From Pseudozobellia sp. WGM2 (GTDB lineage: Bacteria; Bacteroidota; Bacteroidia; Flavobacteriales; Flavobacteriaceae), in the NCBI RefSeq assembly GCF_017810075.1, contig NZ_JADNYK010000002.1, positions 372,001 to 436,000 of the forward strand: 64,000 nucleotides of DNA. Reading direction: 5' to 3'. Below are positions 37,526 through 45,603 of the stretch, piece after piece. A program made the translations under genes and the position numbers. The notes below the pieces were generated by a model. The model searched no databases. It was not told where the DNA came from and saw only the letters and a list, made by a program, of their open reading frames with translations. The first letter of the stretch is position 1. Every line of letters starts with the position of its first letter.

Positions 37526-38932
37526 ATGGCAACAGATACCAAACTCATCAACGATAATTTTTTATTGGAAAGTAAATATGCCCAAGAGCTATATCATAGC
37601 TACGCTGCGCACATGCCTGTAATCGATTACCATAACCATTTATCGCCAAAAGCATTAGCGGAAAATACGGTCTTCGATTCCATTACGGCGGCATGGATAG
37701 ATGGTGACCATTACAAGTGGCGTGCTATGCGAACATTAGGTATAGATGAAAAGTATATAACCGGTGATGCCTCTAGTAAAGAGAAGTTTTCTAAATGGGC
37801 GCATACCGTGCCATATACCATGCGAAATCCGTTATACCATTGGACGCATATGGAACTTTCCCGCTATTTTGGCATCGATGATTTATTATCGGATAAAAAT
37901 GCGGATGCTGTTTTTGAGAATGCCTCTGAAAAATTAAGAACTCCCGAATACAGTTCAAGAGAGTTGATTTCTAAAATGAACGTTGAGGTCTTATGTACGA
38001 CGGAAGATCCTATCGATACGCTAGAGTACCACCAACAATTGAGCAAAAGCACTTTCGGTACCAAGGTAAGTACCGCCTTCAGGCCCGACAAGGCCATATT
38101 AATTGCAAGTGACGCTTACAATAGCTACCTAGACAGTCTAGAAAAAGTCAGTAACAGTACCATTTCGACTTATGACCAGCTGTGTTCGGCGCTAAGAAAT
38201 CGAATTGAATATTTTCATGAAAACGGATGTCGCTTATGCGATCATGGTTTGGCACATTTGTATGCAGAAAATTTTACCGAGAATGAAATCAAGGGTATTT
38301 TCAAAAAGAGAAGAGAGGGGCAAACCATTTCGGAAGTTGAGAATGCTAAGTTTCAAAGTGCATTGATGCTTTATCTATCCGAAACCTATCATGAGTTCGG
38401 TTGGGTGCAACAATTTCATTTAGGGGCGTTACGAAACAATAACAAAAGAATGTTGAGCGTACTGGGACCGGATACGGGATGGGACTCCATAGGTGATTAC
38501 CCTCAAGCTCAGAGCCTATCTAAGTTTTTAGATACCCTAGACGGCAAAGATAAACTCACAAAAACAATATTGTATAACTTGAATCCTAGTGATAACGCAA
38601 TGATGGCGACCATGATCGGCAACTTTAATGATGGAAGTGTTAGGGGCAAGGTACAATGGGGATCAGGTTGGTGGTTCTTAGATCAGAAAGATGGTATGAC
38701 CGAGCAAATAAATACCCTATCGAATATGGGCTTGATCAGTTGCTTTATCGGTATGCTTACCGACTCAAGAAGTTTCTTATCTTTTCCGCGTCATGAATAT
38801 TTCCGTCGCATTTTATGCAACCTGTTCGGCGAAGATATCAGAAACGGTGAATTGCCAAATGATATGGAATGGATCGGTAAAATCGTTCAAAATATTTGCT
38901 ACAACAATGCAAAGGAGTATTTCGATTTCTAA
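37526..38932 (+). CDS. uxaC: Glucuronate/galacturonate isomerase
   Basis: A 468-residue member of the amidohydrolase superfamily that isomerises D-glucuronate to fructuronate and D-galacturonate to tagaturonate. Family blocks are MPVIDYHNHLSPKALA at the N-terminus (metal-binding HNH), DHYKWRAMRTLGI, LCTTEDPIDTLEYH and GSGWWFLDQKDGMTEQ near the C-terminus. Normal length. It is followed by a TRAP transporter, indicating uptake and entry of uronates from algal or plant polysaccharides into the Ashwell pathway. Confidence 0.95.
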   Translation: MATDTKLINDNFLLESKYAQELYHSYAAHMPVIDYHNHLSPKALAENTVFDSITAAWIDGDHYKWRAMRTLGIDEKYITGDASSKEKFSKWAHTVPYTMRNPLYHWTHMELSRYFGIDDLLSDKNADAVFENASEKLRTPEYSSRELISKMNVEVLCTTEDPIDTLEYHQQLSKSTFGTKVSTAFRPDKAILIASDAYNSYLDSLEKVSNSTISTYDQLCSALRNRIEYFHENGCRLCDHGLAHLYAENFTENEIKGIFKKRREGQTISEVENAKFQSALMLYLSETYHEFGWVQQFHLGALRNNNKRMLSVLGPDTGWDSIGDYPQAQSLSKFLDTLDGKDKLTKTILYNLNPSDNAMMATMIGNFNDGSVRGKVQWGSGWWFLDQKDGMTEQINTLSNMGLISCFIGMLTDSRSFLSFPRHEYFRRILCNLFGEDIRNGELPNDMEWIGKIVQNICYNNAKEYFDF

Positions 38933-39048
38933 TCGATTTTCTTGAATGCAATTTATCTAAATACTAATATTGGTTTAGTTTGTAGGATGGGGTCTAGAAC
39001 GTAGTAATCGACCCTAAAATAATCCGAGGCCTTAGAAACAGACAACGA

Positions 39049-40053
39049 ATGAAACAATTTTTAAAACCTATGGTATTGAAAAAGTGCTTTTTGCTTATGA
39101 TAACTATATCGTTGGCGCTGACTTTCTATTCTTGCTCGACAGTAAGCGACGAGAAGGTACTTTTCTTTGCCCATTCCCTGCCAACTTCCCACCCTGTACA
39201 TAAGGGCATTTTGGCCATGCAAGAATCACTGAATGAAAAATCCGATGGTAAATTACAGATCAAGATTTTTCCTGATGGGCAATTGGGTTCTGAAAGGGAA
39301 GCCCTTGAACTTTTACAGATAGGTAGTATTGCAATGACAAAGGTAAGTGCTTCTGCACTTTCAAATTTTGCACCTGAATATCAAATCACGGTCATACCGT
39401 ACTTATTTCGTGACAATGATCATTTGTTTGCAAACCTAGAGGGTGAGGTTGGTAAACAATTGTTAGAAAGTGGAACCGAGTATTTATTACGAGGCATTTG
39501 TTTTTATGACGCCGGTGCCAGAAGTTTTTATACCAAAGATAAACCGGTGAATTCACCAGATGACCTTGATGGTCTCAAGATAAGGGTTCAAAACGACCAG
39601 ATGTCGGTTGACATGGCCAATACATTAGGGGCTTCCGCAACCCCCATGTCTTTCGGCGAATTGTATACTGCCCTGCAACAGAACGTAGTTGATGGGGCGG
39701 AAAATAATATACCGTCATTCGTAAGTTCGAATCATTTTGAAGTATGTAAATATTACATTTTTGACGAGCATACCATGGTGCCCGATGTTGTTATTATCGG
39801 TACAAAATTTTGGGATTCCCTTTCGGATGAAGAAAAGGGATGGCTTGAAGAGGCTGCGGATGAAAGTGTTGAAAAGCAAAAACAGTTTTGGAAAGAAACG
39901 GTCGCCGAAAACATGAAAATGCTGAAAGAGGAAGGTGTTGAATTTATCTACCCCGATAAAGAACCCTTTGTTAAAAAGTCAAGACCCGTTATGGAAAGAC
40001 TATTGGAAGACCCTAAACTAAAACCCATCATCGAAAAGATAAACGCAAATTAA
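39049..40053 (+). CDS. dctP: TRAP transporter substrate-binding protein, DctP type
   Basis: The 334-residue periplasmic receptor has a lipoprotein signal (ALTFYSC) followed by the DctP fold: LPTSHPVHKGILAM, QLGSEREALELLQIG, GARSFYTKDKPVNSPDDLDGLKIRV with the conserved carboxylate-binding arginine, and FGELYTALQQNVVDGAENN. It should bind a sugar acid; position after uxaC suggests uronate. The dctQ start overlaps its stop. Confidence 0.92.
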   Translation: MKQFLKPMVLKKCFLLMITISLALTFYSCSTVSDEKVLFFAHSLPTSHPVHKGILAMQESLNEKSDGKLQIKIFPDGQLGSEREALELLQIGSIAMTKVSASALSNFAPEYQITVIPYLFRDNDHLFANLEGEVGKQLLESGTEYLLRGICFYDAGARSFYTKDKPVNSPDDLDGLKIRVQNDQMSVDMANTLGASATPMSFGELYTALQQNVVDGAENNIPSFVSSNHFEVCKYYIFDEHTMVPDVVIIGTKFWDSLSDEEKGWLEEAADESVEKQKQFWKETVAENMKMLKEEGVEFIYPDKEPFVKKSRPVMERLLEDPKLKPIIEKINAN

Positions 40054-40523
40054 TGGAAAGAATCTATATCACTCTGAACAAGGTAATAGAAGCCCTTTTA
40101 GTTGTAGTTTTCGGCTTACTGGTTATCGATGTCGTATGGCAAGTAGTATCGCGTTATGTGGTCGGCCAATCAAGTTCGTTTACTGAAGAGTTCGCCAGAT
40201 TCTCTTTGATTTGGTTGACTGTTTTAGGTGCCGCTCATATCAATGGTAGTAAAGATGGTCATTTATCAATGGATTTTCTTTTGTCAAAACTTCCGGCGGA
40301 TAGAAAAGTGAAACGTCAAAAAATCATTCAAATATTAATGGCCTTGTTTGCCTTGATCATTATGGTGATCGGCGGAGGTAATTTGGTTTACATCACTTTA
40401 ACCTTGGGCCAGACTTCATCGGCGTTGCAACTACCATTAGGGGTGGTCTACTCCATTGTTCCCATTTCGGGGCTAATTATCATATTCTTTTCGATTTACA
40501 ATATAAAGAAACAAAACTTTTAA
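40053..40523 (+). CDS. dctQ: TRAP transporter small permease
   Basis: A 156-residue protein with four hydrophobic helices and the DctQ motif EEFARFSLIWLTVLGAA. It pairs with DctM in the inner membrane. Start overlaps dctP by one base and the stop is 1 bp before dctM, so the three are translated together. Confidence 0.92.
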   Translation: MERIYITLNKVIEALLVVVFGLLVIDVVWQVVSRYVVGQSSSFTEEFARFSLIWLTVLGAAHINGSKDGHLSMDFLLSKLPADRKVKRQKIIQILMALFALIIMVIGGGNLVYITLTLGQTSSALQLPLGVVYSIVPISGLIIIFFSIYNIKKQNF

Positions 40524-40524
40524 G

Positions 40525-41835
40525 ATGAGCATCGAGACCATTAGCATTATCGTACTTTTTGTAAGCTTTATCGCTTTATTGGCCTATGGGGTACCGGTTG
40601 CCTATTCCATAGGTATTTCTACCACTTTGACCTTAATATTGAATATCGCTTATTTACCTGCTACTACTACGGCAGCGCAACGTATGACTACGGGTATCGA
40701 TAATTTTGCCCTGTTGGCCATTCCATTCTTTATTTTGGCCGGTGAGATAATGAATACAGGAGGTATCGCCAAGCGGCTCATAGATTTTGCAAAATCGCTT
40801 ATTGGTAGCTTGCCCGGTGGTTTGGCCTTCGTAAATATCATTGCAGCAATGCTTTTCGGGGCTATTTCGGGATCTGCGGTGGCGGCCGCATCAGCCATTG
40901 GTAGTACTTTGACCGAAAAGATGGAAAAGGAAGGTTACCCAAGAGAGTTTAGTGCCGCGGTCAATATTAGTTCTTCGACAACAGGCTTGCTGATTCCGCC
41001 AAGTAACGTACTCATTATTTTTGCCTTGGCAAGTGGGGGTACGGCTTCCGTTGCCGCTCTTTTTATCGCAGGTTATATACCCGGTATTTTAGTGGGGCTC
41101 GCCCTTATGATCATGGTTTTTTTATATGCCAAAAGAAAAGGGTTGCCAAAGGCGCCGAGAGTAAGTTTTAAAAAGCTCTTCCTTGATTTTAGAAAAGCCT
41201 TTTTAAGTTTAACACTCCTTATAATAGTTGTTGGCGGTATAGTAGTGGGAGTTTTCACCGCTACCGAAGCTGCTGCCATCGCTGTGGTCTATGCGATGCT
41301 TTTGGGCTTTATTAATAAAGAGCTCAAATACAGCGATTTCAAACCTTTGCTTTTGCGTAGTGCACGAACCACTGCAATCGTTATGTTTCTTATTGCGACC
41401 TCTATGGCGATGTCATGGCTTTTCTCTTTTGAGGGAATACCTCAAATGTTGACCTCTGCCTTATTGGATAACGTGAGTAACCCTATATTGATATTTCTGA
41501 TGATCAACCTCATTTTGCTGATTGTTGGGACTTTTATGGATATGACACCGGCAGTGTTGATATTTACACCCATTTTTCTTCCTGTTGCGATGGCTTTGGG
41601 TATGCATCCGGTACAGTTCGGTATGATCATTGTCTTGAACCTCTGTATTGGGGTCTGTACGCCGCCTGTAGGAACTTTGTTGTTTGTTGGTAGTGGAGTG
41701 GCAAAAGTGCCCGTTACCAAGGTAATCAAGCCTCTACTGCCCTTATTGGGCGTTATGATAGCTGTGCTGATGGCCATTACTTATTTTCCAGAGCTTTCAC
41801 TTTGGTTGCCAAGAGCATTTGGGTTAATTGATTAA
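40525..41835 (+). CDS. dctM: TRAP transporter large permease
   Basis: A 436-residue polytopic protein with about 12-13 helices and DctM signatures such as VPFFILAGEIMNTGGIAKRLIDFA-like (here AIPFFILAGEIMNTGG) and FGAISGSAVAAASAIGS, with a second repeat MDMTPAVLIFTPIFLPVA and CTPPVGTLLF. It is the ion-driven translocation subunit. Its 3' end overlaps the convergent metallophosphoesterase gene by 4 bp. Confidence 0.94.
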   Translation: MSIETISIIVLFVSFIALLAYGVPVAYSIGISTTLTLILNIAYLPATTTAAQRMTTGIDNFALLAIPFFILAGEIMNTGGIAKRLIDFAKSLIGSLPGGLAFVNIIAAMLFGAISGSAVAAASAIGSTLTEKMEKEGYPREFSAAVNISSSTTGLLIPPSNVLIIFALASGGTASVAALFIAGYIPGILVGLALMIMVFLYAKRKGLPKAPRVSFKKLFLDFRKAFLSLTLLIIVVGGIVVGVFTATEAAAIAVVYAMLLGFINKELKYSDFKPLLLRSARTTAIVMFLIATSMAMSWLFSFEGIPQMLTSALLDNVSNPILIFLMINLILLIVGTFMDMTPAVLIFTPIFLPVAMALGMHPVQFGMIIVLNLCIGVCTPPVGTLLFVGSGVAKVPVTKVIKPLLPLLGVMIAVLMAITYFPELSLWLPRAFGLID

Positions 41836-43733
41836 TCGTTTACTGTTTCATATGGAATGAGCATACCTTTTTTAAGGTCGATGCTGAAATTAGCGGCGGG
41901 CTCTGAGTTGAGTTGATACTGAAAAATTTGTGCGAAATCTTTCAACTCAATTAAAGCTTCGGATGGATGATTTTCTAAATTTTGAGCAATAAGTTGGTAG
42001 GCTTTAAGCCGGTTATCAGAAATAGATTTTTTTGCCAATTCATCACCACTACGCAGTCGGTAGAAATCGGTAATCCAATCAAGGCCCATCCAATTGGTGA
42101 AATCAGTTTCTGACATTTTTGAGGAAGACAATTGTTCTTTTACCATTTCACGAGAGGTTTTCCATGCCTTGGTTGCTTGTAATGCTTCCAACGGTTGTAA
42201 TCCTTCCGAGTAATTTTCTGTTTTCATATTAGAAAGAATAAGCAACTCCATACCCGAGTTGCCTAAAAGCAGTGGCTTTAGACTTGCTGGCCATTCCGAA
42301 GGTAAAAACCTTAGCCTTACCAGTTCTTGAAGGTGAAAATCTGTAAAATCGAGGTAGTCTTTGGCATTTAGAACTTCTTTGTTCCAGATGTTTTGAGATT
42401 TTGATTGGGTGAGGTAATCATATTCCCTATGATAGAGTTCAAAAAACTCATCATAGTTTTTCACCTTGTCAAGAACCACAGTTTCCACATCCCAAAAGCG
42501 GTCACTTTTCTTTTCCAAAATTTTATAGGCAGGTTGATAGGCGGCCAGTGAGGGTACTTGAATATTTGCTAGGGTATTACCTCTTTCTGTGGTGGTTATT
42601 CCCGAGTCGTTAATGTGCATATGTCCGCCAAAATGAATTTGGAGACCGGCATCGGCAAACAATCGGGCCACTTCGTTTTTTGGAATTCTATGGGCTTGAA
42701 GGGCCTTATCTCCAAAAAGTTTTTTCATAGTAGAAGAAGCACCGTCATTAAAATCGATCATGGGGTAATGACTAAAGGCCACTACTTCTTTGCCATGTTC
42801 TTTGGCTTTTTGAGCAATACTGCCAACCCACTCTACTAGATGTTTTTTATACTTGATAACCTGATTGTAGCCAATGCTTGTGCCGTGATAATGAAGACCG
42901 TCTTCTTTGGGCACATATACATTGGCATCGATGGCCACCAACCAAAGTCCCTTTATGGGTTCCACCAAATAACTAACATCGGGTTGCGGGGTAGAACCTT
43001 CGGTTATTTGATACGTTCTGTTTTTTAAGGAGGAATGCTTTTTAGCTTTGGAAAATGAATAGGTGTCGTAGGAATATTTGGAAAAGGGAGTTTCCCAATA
43101 GGTATAGCTTTCCAAAGGGAAAAAGCCATGTTGAGATAGTTCGTTTACAATTTCTTCGTATCCCATTTCCCGAATGTCTTCGCTTACCAAAACCGGAAGT
43201 TCTCCAAGTTTGGATTGATAAAGGTCTTCTGAACTCATAATTGGTTGTCGCTGACCCTGCGCACCCATAAAATCTTTTTTGCCGGCCTCTTTCCCAAACG
43301 GACTAGTAGGATCGTGGTTTCCAGTAGTAATAAAAAATGAGATATCGTGCTTCTCGCGATATTCGTTTAAAATTTTATTGAGCCCCTTCACATTAATCGG
43401 TTGGCCATCATCACTAAAATCTCCGGGAAGGGCCACCAATTTAATACCCCTTTCAGCTACATCGTTAAGGGCTTCCTTAAAAGCAAAATAGTTTTCATTA
43501 AAAAGCCTGGTCGAATGCAATTGGGCTTCCATGGTTCGAATGAAGGCTTTCTGCCCCGTTTTAGGATTATCTATGCCATCGTAGCCAATATCTTGTAAAG
43601 TGCCTTTGACGTCAAGCAAATGAACATCTGAAATAAAGGCAATTCTGATATTTTCCTGATGTTGGGTTTTTTCATTGTTACAGGAAAGCAATATGAAAAA
43701 TGCAATTGTTGAAAGAACTATATTTATTCGCAT
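41832..43733 (-). CDS. Exported metallophosphoesterase lipoprotein
   Basis: A 633-residue lipoprotein (FFILLSC lipobox) with a calcineurin-like phosphoesterase domain: IAFISDVHLLD (about 30), LVALPGDFSDDG, FFITTGNHDPTSP, VAFSHYPMID and IHFGGHMHIND, which supply the five metal-binding motifs. The C-terminal 250 residues are helical and unassigned. It probably cleaves phosphoesters outside the inner membrane. It follows susC1-susD1 in the same direction behind a terminator and belongs to the phosphatase-rich locus. Confidence 0.85.
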   Translation of the reverse strand: MRINIVLSTIAFFILLSCNNEKTQHQENIRIAFISDVHLLDVKGTLQDIGYDGIDNPKTGQKAFIRTMEAQLHSTRLFNENYFAFKEALNDVAERGIKLVALPGDFSDDGQPINVKGLNKILNEYREKHDISFFITTGNHDPTSPFGKEAGKKDFMGAQGQRQPIMSSEDLYQSKLGELPVLVSEDIREMGYEEIVNELSQHGFFPLESYTYWETPFSKYSYDTYSFSKAKKHSSLKNRTYQITEGSTPQPDVSYLVEPIKGLWLVAIDANVYVPKEDGLHYHGTSIGYNQVIKYKKHLVEWVGSIAQKAKEHGKEVVAFSHYPMIDFNDGASSTMKKLFGDKALQAHRIPKNEVARLFADAGLQIHFGGHMHINDSGITTTERGNTLANIQVPSLAAYQPAYKILEKKSDRFWDVETVVLDKVKNYDEFFELYHREYDYLTQSKSQNIWNKEVLNAKDYLDFTDFHLQELVRLRFLPSEWPASLKPLLLGNSGMELLILSNMKTENYSEGLQPLEALQATKAWKTSREMVKEQLSSSKMSETDFTNWMGLDWITDFYRLRSGDELAKKSISDNRLKAYQLIAQNLENHPSEALIELKDFAQIFQYQLNSEPAANFSIDLKKGMLIPYETVND

Positions 43734-43770
43734 CTATTACTTGCAATTATTGGTCTGGTATGTAAAAATA

Positions 43771-43804
43771 AAAAGGGTGGGACCATTGCCCACCCTTTTT
43801 TTAA
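43771..43804 (-). terminator. Terminator downstream of susD1
   Basis: AAAAGGGTGGG (43771-43781) and CCCACCCTTTT (43789-43799), 11-bp perfect stem with A- and T-runs on both sides, so it may act in both directions. Confidence 0.85.
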
Positions 43805-43820
43805 AAAGAAATCCAAATTT

Positions 43821-45584
43821 TTAGTATCCAGGATTCTGTTCTAAGAAGCCATCTATACCAGAAGCACCGTCTACGGCACTTTGTGGAATTGGGAATAACC
43901 TTTTATTAGGATCCGCATCTGTTTTTTCTGTCCACGAATCTTCGTACTTGCCAAAACGTATCTGATCGGTTCTTCTAAGACCCTCCCAATAGAACTCAAA
44001 GCCTCTTTCTCTAAAAAGAATATCCAAATCCAGTTCTGTTAATGCAGCAGGTGTTTGTTCCGGTCTGGCATTTCTAGAGGTTCTCACCATATTTACATCT
44101 GCCAATGCACCTGCATTGTCACCCTTGCGAAGTTTTGCCTCTGCCCTCATAAGATAAATTTCTGCCAAGCGCATCAAAACTAAATCTACACTGCTAAAAT
44201 TGTTGCCATTAGGTGAGGTACGGCTGAATTGATACTTTGAAAAACGATACCCGGCGCGGTGTAAGGATCCTTCGGTCGTAAAATCTACCTGTAGCGTGTG
44301 ATCAACATAACCCGTGTCCCTATCTGGGCCATTACCTTTGGTCTGTTGAAGAGGGTAAATTCTTAATCCATCATCGCATTTCACAAGGTCGCCATCACCT
44401 CTACGAGGCCCCCACTGAATACCTCGAAGTATACCTCTGTCCATTTCAAAATCGGTAGCTTCAACACAATAGTAGCTGTTATCGGTTTCCGTTTCCAATG
44501 TCGGCTCACGATTTTCTAAATCTGAAAGTTGGGCTTCCGGAACCATAGTATTACGTTGATAGAAACGGGCGTCAGCTTCAGCAGGATCTACATCGCCATA
44601 GGCATCGACCCAAGTTTGGTAAAAATCAGATGTTACGGCAGGCCCATCAGTACCATCTGCGGTATTGTCCGGAAAAAACTCAGGTCTTGCGATCATGGCC
44701 CCAGCAATCGACCAATAGGCCCAACGGCTATGCTCTGCACTAAGTACACCTCTTTGATCTAATGCAAAAATTAGCTCGGCATTTTCGTGGTTTTCATCAC
44801 TAAAAAGCTCAAAATACTCTGGGGAAAGTTCGTAACTGTTTGAATTGATGATATCGTTGGTGTATGAGATGACCTTGTCCATGTCTGCATCCGTGAAATT
44901 AGGTGTGCCATAGGGCTCTCTATATACAGCGGCATTGAGGTACAATCTGGCCAAAAAGCCTTTTACGGCGTCTTGGGTTATTCTTCCTGGGCCTTTATCA
45001 TTATTAATGCCGTCAAGAACAGAAAGTAGTTCACTTTCAATATAGGCGATGGCCTCATCTGTTCGCAAGATTTCAGAAAGCGCATCTGAAGATTCTTTTT
45101 TAAAGACGATGCCCCAACTGTCCAACATTAGCATGTTCAAATAAGCTCTAAGCGCCTTCATTTCATATAAAGCACCTGTTGCTTCGGCGTTACCTTGGTC
45201 TGAAAGAGGAGTAAGCACCTCGATAGCCGATAGCGTTCTAGAAATATTAATGGCAACTTGGTTCCAGCCAGAAGCGACCAAATCGTTACTAGGGGTAAAA
45301 TTATGCTGATGTGCCGCTAAAAATTTACCGCCATCAAACCAGTCCGTACCACCGCGATACGGCAAAATGGCCTCGTCTGAAGAAACTTCTTGAAGACCAA
45401 AATAATTGGTATGACGCCAGGTCCAGGAAATATAACCATAGGCTGGGGCAATTGCTCCGTCTATGGGGTCGGCTTCGGCACCAAACTCGGTTTCGTCGAT
45501 CCGTTCTTCGATCAGGTCGGTACAGCCTAAGGCTAAAAGCCCTACTAGCATCATAAATGCTCCTATTTTAATTATATTTTTCAT
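43821..45584 (-). CDS. SusD/RagB family outer membrane lipoprotein
   Basis: About 587 residues. Lipoprotein signal ends LLALGC (Cys about 21 from ATG 45584); the upstream ATG at 45593 is an alternative. The body has SusD features: TPR-type helices (GALYEMKALRAYLNMLMLDSWG), AVKGFLARLYLNAAV and a C-terminal SVDLVLMRLAEIYLMRAEAKLR with RERGFEFYWEGLRRTDQIRFG. It captures substrate on the cell surface and closes over its SusC partner, encoded 20 bp upstream. Ligand unknown. Confidence 0.93.
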   Translation of the reverse strand: MKNIIKIGAFMMLVGLLALGCTDLIEERIDETEFGAEADPIDGAIAPAYGYISWTWRHTNYFGLQEVSSDEAILPYRGGTDWFDGGKFLAAHQHNFTPSNDLVASGWNQVAINISRTLSAIEVLTPLSDQGNAEATGALYEMKALRAYLNMLMLDSWGIVFKKESSDALSEILRTDEAIAYIESELLSVLDGINNDKGPGRITQDAVKGFLARLYLNAAVYREPYGTPNFTDADMDKVISYTNDIINSNSYELSPEYFELFSDENHENAELIFALDQRGVLSAEHSRWAYWSIAGAMIARPEFFPDNTADGTDGPAVTSDFYQTWVDAYGDVDPAEADARFYQRNTMVPEAQLSDLENREPTLETETDNSYYCVEATDFEMDRGILRGIQWGPRRGDGDLVKCDDGLRIYPLQQTKGNGPDRDTGYVDHTLQVDFTTEGSLHRAGYRFSKYQFSRTSPNGNNFSSVDLVLMRLAEIYLMRAEAKLRKGDNAGALADVNMVRTSRNARPEQTPAALTELDLDILFRERGFEFYWEGLRRTDQIRFGKYEDSWTEKTDADPNKRLFPIPQSAVDGASGIDGFLEQNPGY

Positions 45585-45603
45585 CTTTAGCACAATTTTT
45601 TAA